The notes beneath the pieces were generated by a model. That model was not told where the DNA came from, did no database searches, and saw nothing but the letters and a program-made list of their open reading frames with translations. A program made the position numbers and the translations under genes. This document shows positions 1 through 5,063 of a DNA stretch of 9,864 bases, piece by piece. This DNA comes from Chloroflexota bacterium (lineage in GTDB: Bacteria; Chloroflexota; Dehalococcoidia; Bin125). The stretch spans positions 13,328-23,191 of the forward strand of contig JAPOXB010000074.1 of NCBI GenBank assembly GCA_026707335.1, in the 5' to 3' direction. Within the stretch, counting starts at the first letter, position 1. Each line of letters starts with the position of its first letter.

Positions 1-228
1 CGCATGACCCGCCTCGGCCTCGACCACCTGCCGGTCTGCATCGCCAAGACGCAGTACTCGCTCTCGGCCGACCCCGCGCTGCTGGGCCGCCCGACGGAGC
101 ACGAGTTCCCCGTGCGCGAGGTGCGGCCCTCGGCGGGGGCGGGATTCCTGGTCGTCATCGCAGGCGACATAATGACGATGCCCGGTCTGCCCAGGTCGCC
201 CGCGGCGACCCGCTTCACACTCGACTAG
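1..228 (+). CDS. fhs: Formate--tetrahydrofolate ligase, C-terminal fragment
   Basis: This is the last 75 codons of a gene that begins upstream of the window. The visible tail carries the conserved C-terminal signature of formyltetrahydrofolate synthetase: LPVCIAKTQYSLS, then a LLGRPT segment, a VREVRPSAGAGF segment, and GDIMTMPGLP close to the end. In this family the enzyme makes 10-formyl-tetrahydrofolate from formate, ATP and tetrahydrofolate in the cytoplasm, feeding one-carbon metabolism. The PGLPRSPAATRFTLD ending followed by TAG is a normal terminus, so the gene is cut only by the window edge and looks intact. It converges on the minus-strand rhodanese gene with a gap of only 20 nt and no obvious terminator between them. 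A fused MTHFD-type protein cannot be excluded, because the N-terminal part is not visible. Confidence 0.93.
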   Translation, partial: RMTRLGLDHLPVCIAKTQYSLSADPALLGRPTEHEFPVREVRPSAGAGFLVVIAGDIMTMPGLPRSPAATRFTLD

Positions 229-248
229 CGTTCCCTGCCGGGCGGGCG

Positions 249-1094
249 TCAGCGCTCCACGATGACGCCGTCGGCGTTGCCGTACTCCGCCCACGAGGCG
301 TCGTACAGCCGCGGGCGCGGGTAGCCCAGCAGCTCCAGGAGGAAGAATCCGTGCGCCGCACGGATGCCCGCCTGTCAATACGTCGTGACGGTCTTCTCGG
401 GCGTGATGCCCCGCTCGGCCAGCAGCGCGCGCAGCGCCGCCGGCGACTTCAGCGTGCGCACGGGGTGCTCCAGCGTCTCCAGCCATTCCAGGTGGGCCGC
501 GTTGGGCACGCGGCCGCCCTGCTTCGTGCCGCGCGTGTTGGCCCCGGTCCACTCGCCGTCCGAGCGCACGTCCCAGAAGACGTGCTCGTCCGAGGCGCAG
601 TCGCGCTGCACGTCGTCGAGGCGGCAGAGCGACCCGTCGTCGGGGCCGGTCGCCACGAACGGCGCCGGCGCCGGCCGCTCGTTCACGTTCGAGAGCGGGC
701 GGCCCTCGGCGTACCACTTGTCGAGGCCGCCGTGCAGCACCTGTACCGCGTCGAAGCCGAAGCGCCGGCAGGTCCACCAGAAGCGCGCGGCGTAGAGCCC
801 GCCCGAGCCGTCGTAGGCGACGACGCGCGAGTCGTTGCGGATGCCCAGCGATCCGATGATCTGCGCGAAGGCGTCGGCGTCGGCGATCGCGTGGACGCCG
901 CCCTCCAGGCCGCCGGGATCGTCGGGCGCCTTCCAGTAGCGCGACCGCGACCACACGGCCCCTGGGATGTGGAGGCGCTGGTAGGCCGGCAGCAGGTCGC
1001 AATCGACGACGACCAGTTCGGGGTCGTCGAGATGCGCCGCCAGCCAGTCGGTTTCCGCGAGCAACTCCGGTCGCGCCCAGCCCGGTTCCGTCAT
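249..1094 (-). CDS. Selenocysteine-containing two-domain rhodanese (thiosulfate/3-mercaptopyruvate sulfurtransferase), TGA read through
   Basis: The product is a 281-residue SseA-like sulfurtransferase with two rhodanese domains, about residues 14-132 (inactive) and 155-277 (catalytic). Enzymes of this family move sulfane sulfur from thiosulfate or 3-mercaptopyruvate to an acceptor through a persulfide on an active-site Cys. Domain 1 has an Asp (D95, in VAYDGSGGLYAARFWW) where a Cys would be, as is usual for the inactive half. In domain 2 the strand TPEKTVTTY leads directly to codon 240, which is TGA (375-377), followed in frame by QAGIRAAHGFFLLELLGY and RLYDASWAEYGN to a TGA stop at 249-251. 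Relatives read TYC-Q-A-G-I-R-A here, so the TGA replaces exactly the catalytic Cys. With the hairpin at 347-365 this indicates selenocysteine (U240). The ATG at 1094 follows a GGGAAGGGG ribosome-binding site. The gene lies 33 nt downstream of the DUF3090 gene and is probably co-transcribed with it. A stop-codon pseudogene is the alternative, judged unlikely because both flanks are fully conserved. Confidence 0.88.
347..365 (-). promoter_or_regulatory. Candidate bacterial SECIS hairpin
   Basis: Read on the minus strand, ATCCGTGC - GGC - GCACGGAT forms a perfect 8-bp stem with a 3-nt loop beginning GG. The stem starts 9 nt after the TGA at 375-377, and 17 nt separate the TGA from the apical loop. 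As I recall the bacterial SECIS rules (16-37 nt from UGA to the loop, stem of 4-16 bp, loop of 3-14 nt with a G in the first two positions), this fits all of them. Opening the closing C-G pair gives a 5-nt loop that still has G in second position. The hairpin lies within codons for the conserved IRAAHG segment. Its role, binding SelB to deliver Sec-tRNA, is inferred from structure and position. Confidence 0.78.
375..377 (-). other. Recoded TGA (UGA) codon, predicted selenocysteine 240
   Basis: The triplet reads TCA on the plus strand and TGA on the minus strand. It lies between codons for the conserved TVTTY strand and for QAGIRAAHG of the rhodanese active-site loop, at the position of the persulfide-forming cysteine (normally TGC or TGT). 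TGC or TGT to TGA is a one-base change, as in known Cys/Sec pairs. No other in-frame stop occurs before the natural end at 249-251. Confidence 0.85.
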
Positions 1095-1127
1095 GGCGAT
1101 CCCCTTCCCGAGATACTCCGTCCGCGG

Positions 1128-1670
1128 CTAGAGCTCCGGCGGCCCCAGCCAGGCGATCGCATCCTCCGAGTGGCCGTTGGACGGCGGGCAGAGGTGATCG
1201 GCCGGGTCCAGCGGCTCCTTGCACAGGGGGCACAGCGGCCGTCCCGCCGCGACCGTCTCCTGCGCTTGGCGAGAGAAGCGGCGCGCCAGCTCGCGCGAGA
1301 ACGAGGCCCGCAGCGTCGAGCGCTCCTGGTCGTCGGCGGCGGCGTCGGTGGCGTAGATCGCGAGCGCCTCGCCGCCATCGTCGTAGGCCAGGGCGAGCCG
1401 GCTGACGCGGAAGTCGTGCGTGGGGTGGCGGGGGAAGTCGCCGAGTGCCGCAGCCGGGGGCCGGGCGCCCTCTTGATCCCTGCGATGCAGCACCAGCACC
1501 TGCTCGATCGCGTTGGCGAGCGCCTGGACCTGCTCCTTCTCGATCCACAGCGACGCGGTCTCCCCGCTCGCCGCCAGGCGCAGGCGGAAGCGCCGCTGGC
1601 CGGGCTCCCCGATCGACTCCGCCTCGAACGAGTCCACGCGTCCCAGGTCGTGGTCGGCCCCGTCAGCCAT
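1128..1670 (-). CDS. DUF3090 / TIGR03847 family protein with C-terminal zinc-binding-like motif
   Basis: This 180-residue protein belongs to a family of unknown function found mainly in Actinobacteria and Chloroflexota. The N-terminal half has the family's characteristic IGEPGQRRFRLRL strand (about residues 20-32) followed by WIEKEQVQALANAIEQVL. The C-terminus carries CPLC (C147, C150), a LDPADHLC segment (C161) and NGH (H167), a Cys3His arrangement that matches the family's CPxCxxPLDPxGHxCP...NGH ending and looks like a small metal site. I chose the ATG at 1670 because family members start close to the first strand. An ATG 16 codons upstream (1718) is also in frame, and neither start has a convincing ribosome-binding site. 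It is the upstream partner of the rhodanese gene (33 nt apart), so an operon is likely. No enzymatic role can be assigned. Confidence 0.85.
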   Translation of the reverse strand: MADGADHDLGRVDSFEAESIGEPGQRRFRLRLAASGETASLWIEKEQVQALANAIEQVLVLHRRDQEGARPPAAALGDFPRHPTHDFRVSRLALAYDDGGEALAIYATDAAADDQERSTLRASFSRELARRFSRQAQETVAAGRPLCPLCKEPLDPADHLCPPSNGHSEDAIAWLGPPEL

Positions 1671-1730
1671 GTCGCCGCTCGCACATCCTTCGCCGCTCCA
1701 TCGCTGGGCACGCCTCACCGGTCACCGCGA

Positions 1731-1736
1731 AGTGTA
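1731..1736 (-). promoter_or_regulatory. Possible -10 element for the DUF3090-rhodanese unit
   Basis: On the minus strand the hexamer TACACT (four of six matches to TATAAT), followed by TCGCGG, lies about 60 nt upstream of the chosen DUF3090 start. No good -35 box is visible at 16-18 nt spacing. The call rests on this resemblance and on similar hexamers at similar distances before other genes in the window. Confidence 0.3.
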
Positions 1737-1854
1737 GGGGCGGCGGGGGACTGGGTCCGCAGCGGGATGGGGAGCGGCGACGCCGGCGGCGCGGCGATAG
1801 TCCGAGGATCGGCGGCCTATGGAGAAGCGGGGGCGAATGTGCGACGATACGCGG

Positions 1855-1883
1855 GGCGGCCCGCTCGCCCAAGCGGGTCCGCC
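1855..1883 (+). other. Strong hairpin 1 in the leader region of the DUF4870 gene
   Basis: GGCGGCCCGCT (1855-1865) pairs with AGCGGGTCCGCC (1872-1883) around a 6-nt loop, giving 11 bp with one bulged base. It lies 9 nt before the second hairpin (1893-1940). Neither has a T-run typical of an intrinsic terminator. It could be a structured 5' leader, a transcription boundary between the divergent DUF3090 and DUF4870 genes, or simply a DNA inverted repeat. Confidence 0.5.
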
Positions 1884-1892
1884 CACCGTTCA

Positions 1893-1940
1893 GGGTGGGG
1901 TCGATCCAGGTCTTGCCGTTTCTCCTGGATCGCCCCACCC
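1893..1940 (+). other. Strong hairpin 2 in the leader region of the DUF4870 gene
   Basis: The arm 1893-1910 (GGGTGGGGTCGATCCAGG) pairs with 1924-1940 over 17 bp with a single bulged T at 1901 and a 13-nt loop (1911-1923). This is one of the longest inverted repeats in the window. A third, weaker stem follows (TCCTGG 1979-1984 with CCAGGA 2014-2019). The stretch 1671-2067 holds no convincing gene; these stems are its only distinctive content. Confidence 0.55.
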
Positions 1941-2067
1941 GCCTCGAAGTTCGCCTGACCGCAACCTATGCGCTGCCCTCCTGGGGCGGCAACCGCTCCC
2001 CGCCATCCGGGGGCCAGGATTTACACCACGGTTACCCGGCCCGACGCCGTTTCCGAGGACGCCCCCC

Positions 2068-2487
2068 GTGACGATGCCCCCACCCGACCAGCCCGCCCGC
2101 GACGCCGCCGCCCGCGCGCACCGCGCCGCGCTGCTCAACGTCGTGCCGCTGCTGGGCGTGTTCGCCGCCGTCGGCGTCTACCGCACGCAGCAGGCGGGGT
2201 CGGTGTGGGCGGCGCGGCAGGCGTTGCAGGCCGCCCTCTTCCAGTTCCTGACCTTCAACGCCGCGCTGATCGTCGTCACGATCGTGGCCGTCGCGGCCGC
2301 CTTCGCCTGGGAGCCCTCGCGCGGCGGGGGCGCGTTGGCGCTCGCGGTCGTGCTGACGGCGCTGCCCGTCTACGCGGTCTACTACGTCGCGCAGGCCGGC
2401 CTCGCGTGGCGCGCGGCCGCCGCGGTGGGCCGCGGCGAGGACTTCCGCTACCCGCTCGTCGGGCGGCTGATGGGCCCGCCGGGGTAG
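2068..2487 (+). CDS. DUF4870 (Tic20-like) small integral membrane protein
   Basis: This 139-residue protein has a short polar N-terminus and three hydrophobic segments, at about residues 21-39, 57-81 and 88-115. The order of motifs matches DUF4870: ALLNVVPLLG near the start, a FQF segment on the second helix, then PVYAVYYVAQAGLAWRA, and the family's closing GEDFRYPL (about 123-130). Family members are membrane proteins of unknown function. I chose the GTG at 2068 because GAGGA (2055-2059) lies 8 nt before it; an ATG two codons later is possible but has worse spacing. The gene stands alone, with a hairpin-rich leader upstream and about 200 nt of non-coding DNA downstream. No catalytic residues are evident. 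Confidence 0.82.
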   Translation: MTMPPPDQPARDAAARAHRAALLNVVPLLGVFAAVGVYRTQQAGSVWAARQALQAALFQFLTFNAALIVVTIVAVAAAFAWEPSRGGGALALAVVLTALPVYAVYYVAQAGLAWRAAAAVGRGEDFRYPLVGRLMGPPG

Positions 2488-2556
2488 CGGCCGGCGTCGC
2501 CCGAACAGGGGTCGCCCCGTAAAGGCGACGTAAAGCGGCCGGCTTATGCGTTGACC

Positions 2557-2574
2557 GATCCGCCCCGGCGGATC
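2557..2574. repeat. Perfect 8-bp inverted repeat downstream of the DUF4870 gene
   Basis: GATCCGCC-CC-GGCGGATC is a perfect palindromic hairpin in the gap between the DUF4870 gene and the small zinc-ribbon gene. It directly follows a TTGACC hexamer (2551-2556), so it may be an operator over a -35-like box for the gene at 2696. It could equally be a terminator stem for the DUF4870 gene, although no T-run follows on the plus strand. Confidence 0.45.
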
Positions 2575-2695
2575 ACGCTATGTCGTAGGTCGTGCTGGTT
2601 GTCTGACCAGTTATCTCCCAAAACCGACCGGCCCTATCCCCCTGCGCGCCAGCGCGCGCGTACGCGATCCGTGGCCGGGTGTGGGAGATGAACCC

Positions 2696-2968
2696 ATGGT
2701 GACGCAGACAGCTCCGGCAAGCCCGGCGCGGGAGGCTTCGCCCAAGAAGGACGCCCGGTGCGTCCATCACTGGATGGTGCGCCCGCCCGACGGCGAGAAC
2801 AGCTGGGGGCAGTGCCGCAAGTGCGGTCGGCGCAAGCGCTTCAGCAATCGCTTCGATGGGCGCGACCGAGCCAACAACTCCGACATCTTCGCGAACGGCT
2901 CGATCAGCTGGAAGCCGGACCATCGCGCCGGCTACGCGGACATCCACGTTTCGGGCGCCGCGTTCTAG
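2696..2968 (+). CDS. Small putative zinc-ribbon protein (HHW...CxxCG)
   Basis: This 90-residue protein has a core with C22, H24, H25 (CVHHWMV) followed by SWGQCRKCG (C40, C43), which suggests one metal site, and then basic RRKRFSNRF. Short proteins with this C-x-HHW...G-x-C-x-x-CG pattern recur in high-GC Chloroflexota and Actinobacteria, as far as I can recall, without an assigned function. The N-terminal 20 residues are polar and probably disordered. I chose the ATG at 2696 because GGGAG (2683-2687) lies 8 nt before it; a GTG at 2681 is in frame but lacks a ribosome-binding site. DNA or RNA binding is possible given the basic residues but is not demonstrated. The gene has its own upstream region and may be monocistronic. 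Confidence 0.75.
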   Translation: MVTQTAPASPAREASPKKDARCVHHWMVRPPDGENSWGQCRKCGRRKRFSNRFDGRDRANNSDIFANGSISWKPDHRAGYADIHVSGAAF

Positions 2969-3074
2969 CGCCCGGGACCACGCCCCCGCGCGGCCGCGGC
3001 CCCATCCCGGCCGCCGGGGGCGCCTGCCCGCTGCGATCCCGCCGGCCCCAGCGAGTGAGGGTCGCGGCCTCCCC

Positions 3075-3106
3075 GAGGGCCGTCCGCCGCGCGGCGGGCG
3101 GCCCTC
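3075..3106 (+). terminator. GC-rich hairpin after the zinc-ribbon gene, possible terminator
   Basis: GAGGGCCGTCCGCCG (3075-3089) pairs with CGGCGGGCGGCCCTC (3092-3106) over 15 positions, including one G-T wobble, with a 2-nt loop (4 nt if the last pair opens). It lies about 110 nt after the zinc-ribbon gene. There is no T-run after it, so if it ends transcription it is not a classical intrinsic terminator. Apart from this stem and the -10-like hexamer at 3169, I see nothing else in 2969-3235. Confidence 0.4.
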
Positions 3107-3168
3107 ACCCGTCCCCCCGCGGCGCCGCTGCGCCCGGGCGCCGGTAGCCCCAGCCTGGGGCCGCTGGC

Positions 3169-3174
3169 TACGAT
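3169..3174 (+). promoter_or_regulatory. Possible -10 element upstream of the 91-residue CxxC protein
   Basis: TACGAT followed by GCGACC lies 62 nt before the ATG at 3236. It matches TATAAT at four of six positions. No clear -35 box is present at normal spacing, so this is only suggestive. Confidence 0.3.
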
Positions 3175-3235
3175 GCGACCAGCCCGCCCGGCGGGCGGTC
3201 GCGGACAAGCGATAACGGAAAGCGAGCCCGGCCCG

Positions 3236-3511
3236 ATGGTGGGTTCCGACTGGGAAGCGCGGGGCTTCGGCGTCCGCCACGTCCCCTTCGACGAGTGGGC
3301 CGACATCGACACGCTGGTCCACCGCGCCGCGCTCAGCAGCGGCGACTTCGACTACCTGCTGCGCCCCGTCTGCTCGGACTGCGGGAGCGACTTCCAACTG
3401 GCCTACGAAGACGTCGCGGGCGAGGGCTCCGCGCTCGCGGCGATGATCTGCGACGCCTGCCAGTTGATCTGGCAGCTCGCCCCCGACGCCGGCGATTCCA
3501 CCGTCGGCTGA
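3236..3511 (+). CDS. Small hypothetical protein with two CxxC pairs (zinc-ribbon-like)
   Basis: This 91-residue protein was not recognised as a named family. It has C46/C49 (PVCSDCGSDF) and C72/C75 (ICDACQLIW), the spacing of a four-Cys zinc ribbon, with an acidic N-terminal half (FDEWADIDTLVH). The strict CxxC-x22-CxxC layout argues for real coding sequence, and the codon use matches neighbouring genes. I chose the ATG at 3236; GGAAAG lies about 13 nt upstream, a weak ribosome-binding site. In-frame codons further upstream encode only low-complexity sequence. The gene ends 51 nt before the DAHP-synthase-like gene on the same strand and may be transcribed with it. Function unknown. Confidence 0.68.
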   Translation: MVGSDWEARGFGVRHVPFDEWADIDTLVHRAALSSGDFDYLLRPVCSDCGSDFQLAYEDVAGEGSALAAMICDACQLIWQLAPDAGDSTVG

Positions 3512-3562
3512 CCCCGCCGGCGCCCGGCGATCGCCAACGCCACCGCGAGAGAGGAGCGGCCC

Positions 3563-4600
3563 GTGGTCATCGTGATGGGCACCAACGCCACCCAGGCCGA
3601 CATCGACCTCGTCCTCGCGCGTCTCGCCGAGCAGGGCTGCCGCGGCGAACTGACCGTGGGCGTGGAGCGCACGATCATCACCGTCGTCGGTCCCACGACC
3701 CCCGCCCTGCAGGAGGACGTGCGCGTGCTGGCGCACGTGGTCGACGTCGTGCTGCTGGGGAAGTCCTACGACCTCGCCGGCCTGGATTCGCGCCCGCAGG
3801 GCACGATCGTCGGCATCGGCGACGGGGCGCGGTCGGCCGAGATCGGCGGCGAGCAGCTGGCGATCATCGCCGGGCCGGGCACGGTCGAGTCGGCGGAGCA
3901 GCTCGCGGCGCTGGGCGCTCCGCTGCGGGAGGGCGGCGCCGCGGCCCTGATGGGCGGCAGCCTGCGCCCCGGCCAGTCCCCCTACGCCTTCACGGGTCTG
4001 GGCGAGGAGGGGCTGCGGCATCTCGCCGCCGCCCGCGAGGCGACGGGGCTGCCCGTCGTCGAGGAGGTGCCCGACACCGTCTCTCTGCCGATGGTCGCCG
4101 GCTACGCCGACGCGCTGGAGATCGGCCCCCACGGCATGACCAACTTCGGTCTGCTCGAGGCCGTGGCGGCGACCGGCAAGCCGGTCATCCTGCGGCGCGG
4201 CTTCTCGGCCACGCTCGACGAGTGGCTGCTCAGCGCCGAGCGGATCCTGCTCGCCGGCAACCCCCACGTCGTGCTCTGCGAGGCCGGCATCCGCACCTAC
4301 GAGACCGCCACCAGCCACACGCCCGACCTGAGCGCCATCCCCGCGCTCAAGCGCCTCACGCACCTGCCCGTCATCGCCGACCCGGCCCGCGCCTGCGGCC
4401 AGGCCGACCTCGTGCCGGACCTGGCCGTGGCGGCCGTCGCCGCCGGCGCCGACGGGGTCGTCGTGGAGGTGCACCCGAACCCCGACCACGCCCTGGCCGA
4501 CGGCGCGCAGTCGCTCTCGCCGGAGGCGTTCCTCGCGCTCAGCGCGCGCTTGGCGGCGCTGGCCCCCGCCGTCGGACGGCGGCTGCCGCGGCCGGCCTGA
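3563..4600 (+). CDS. DAHP synthase-like protein (AroF/AroA-beta type) with altered active site
   Basis: This 345-residue protein has full-length type I-beta DAHP synthase architecture: an N-terminal ferredoxin-like domain (about 1-65, MVIVMGTNATQADID) and a TIM-barrel domain (about 85-335). Active relatives condense PEP and erythrose-4-phosphate in the first step of aromatic amino acid synthesis. Fold motifs are retained, including SPYAFTGLGEEGL, SATLDEWLLSAERIL, GIRTYETAT, LTHLPVIADP and VEVHPNPDHALADGAQSL. Many functional residues are changed: the metal Cys of GPCSVES is G106; KPRTSPY is RPGQSPY (R135, G137); GARNMQN is GPHGMTN; LKRG is LRRG (R211); CERG is CEAG; and DPSH is DPAR (R276 for the metal His). 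E302 and D313 of the metal site remain. I therefore do not give it a gene symbol. The GTG start follows GAGGAG (3551-3556) with 6-nt spacing. It is either a pseudoenzyme or an enzyme with a new reaction; a true aroF would be expected elsewhere in the genome. Confidence 0.85.
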   Translation: MVIVMGTNATQADIDLVLARLAEQGCRGELTVGVERTIITVVGPTTPALQEDVRVLAHVVDVVLLGKSYDLAGLDSRPQGTIVGIGDGARSAEIGGEQLAIIAGPGTVESAEQLAALGAPLREGGAAALMGGSLRPGQSPYAFTGLGEEGLRHLAAAREATGLPVVEEVPDTVSLPMVAGYADALEIGPHGMTNFGLLEAVAATGKPVILRRGFSATLDEWLLSAERILLAGNPHVVLCEAGIRTYETATSHTPDLSAIPALKRLTHLPVIADPARACGQADLVPDLAVAAVAAGADGVVVEVHPNPDHALADGAQSLSPEAFLALSARLAALAPAVGRRLPRPA

Positions 4601-4601
4601 C

Positions 4602-4640
4602 CCGTCGCCGGGTCCCGGTGGGCGCAAGCGCCCGCGACGG
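4602..4640 (+). terminator. Compound stem-loop after the DAHP-synthase-like gene
   Basis: CCGTCGC (4602-4608) pairs with GCGACGG (4634-4640) and encloses a second stem, GGGCG-CAAG-CGCCC (4620-4633), stacked directly on it; an 11-nt segment is left unpaired on the 5' side. It starts one base after the stop codon. There is no T-run, so its role as terminator or mRNA 3' stabiliser is inferred. A CATAAT -10-like hexamer (4642-4647), 71 nt before the next gene, immediately follows. Confidence 0.4.
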
Positions 4641-4670
4641 CCATAATGCGAGGACCGGCGGGTCGAATCC

Positions 4671-4702
4671 CCCCGCGAATAGCAATACCCCGCGAATAGC
4701 AA
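4671..4702 (+). repeat. Two direct copies of a 15-bp sequence upstream of the CysO-like gene
   Basis: CCCCGCGAATAGCAA occurs at 4671-4685 and again at 4688-4702, separated by 2 nt (17-bp period). The second copy ends directly before the GGATGAGG ribosome-binding region of the gene at 4718. It could be a simple slippage duplication or a tandem binding site in the 5' leader. Confidence 0.6.
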
Positions 4703-4717
4703 GGATGAGGCGCTGCG

Positions 4718-5002
4718 ATGCCCGTGACCGTTCGAATCCCCACGCCGCTGCGCAAGCTGACGCAGGAGCAGGACGTCGTCGACGCGTCGGGCGCGACGCT
4801 CGCCGCCGTCGTGGTCGACCTGGAGGCCAGCTACCCCGGCTTGCAGGACCGCCTGATCGACGAGACGGGGGAGATCCGGCGCTTCGTCAACGTCTTCGTC
4901 AACGGCGAGGACGTGCGCTTCCTCGACGGCCTGGGCACGGCGATCGGCGAGGGCGACGAGGTCAGCATCGTGCCGGCCGTCGCGGGCGGCGCGCGCCCCT
5001 GA
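4718..5002 (+). CDS. cysO: CysO-like ubiquitin-fold sulfur carrier protein (MoaD/ThiS family)
   Basis: This 94-residue beta-grasp protein matches the mycobacterial CysO pattern throughout: VTVRIPTPLRKLT, ASGATLAAVVVDLEASYPG, then RRFVNVFVNGEDVRFLDGL, TAIGEGDEVSIVPAVAGG. In that pathway a C-terminal Gly-Gly thiocarboxylate donates sulfur to O-phosphoserine through CysM, and the JAMM protease Mec releases cysteine. Here the diglycine (G90-G91) is followed by ARP rather than being terminal, so a processing step would be needed before activation. The ATG at 4718 has GAGG at 4706-4709 with 8-nt spacing. No cysM or mec gene lies in the window. A MoaD-like role in molybdopterin synthesis is the alternative, but the FVNVFVNGEDVRF and VPAVAGG wording fits CysO better. 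Confidence 0.83.
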   Translation: MPVTVRIPTPLRKLTQEQDVVDASGATLAAVVVDLEASYPGLQDRLIDETGEIRRFVNVFVNGEDVRFLDGLGTAIGEGDEVSIVPAVAGGARP

Positions 5003-5063
5003 ATCCGGGCGGCCCGGCCGGCCGCGCCTGTCGTGCGCCACGGTCCCTCACGCACACATGAAA

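Noticed and set aside
375..1094. A 239-residue rhodanese ending at TTY as the complete protein
   Set aside because: It would lack the whole catalytic loop and the last 41 conserved residues, which are present in frame directly after the TGA.
351..1958. Long plus-strand open frame over the rhodanese and DUF3090 genes
   Set aside because: Arg-rich shadow translation without motifs; the minus strand carries two recognisable families.
4651..4680. tRNA T-arm-like GGTCGAATCCC motif at 4661-4671
   Set aside because: No acceptor, D or anticodon stem can be placed upstream, and the T-loop lacks one T; coincidental similarity.
2573..5041. Very long open frame on the minus strand across the region 2573-5041
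   Set aside because: It is antisense to four well-supported plus-strand genes and has low-complexity Arg/Gly/Ala composition typical of GC-rich shadow frames.
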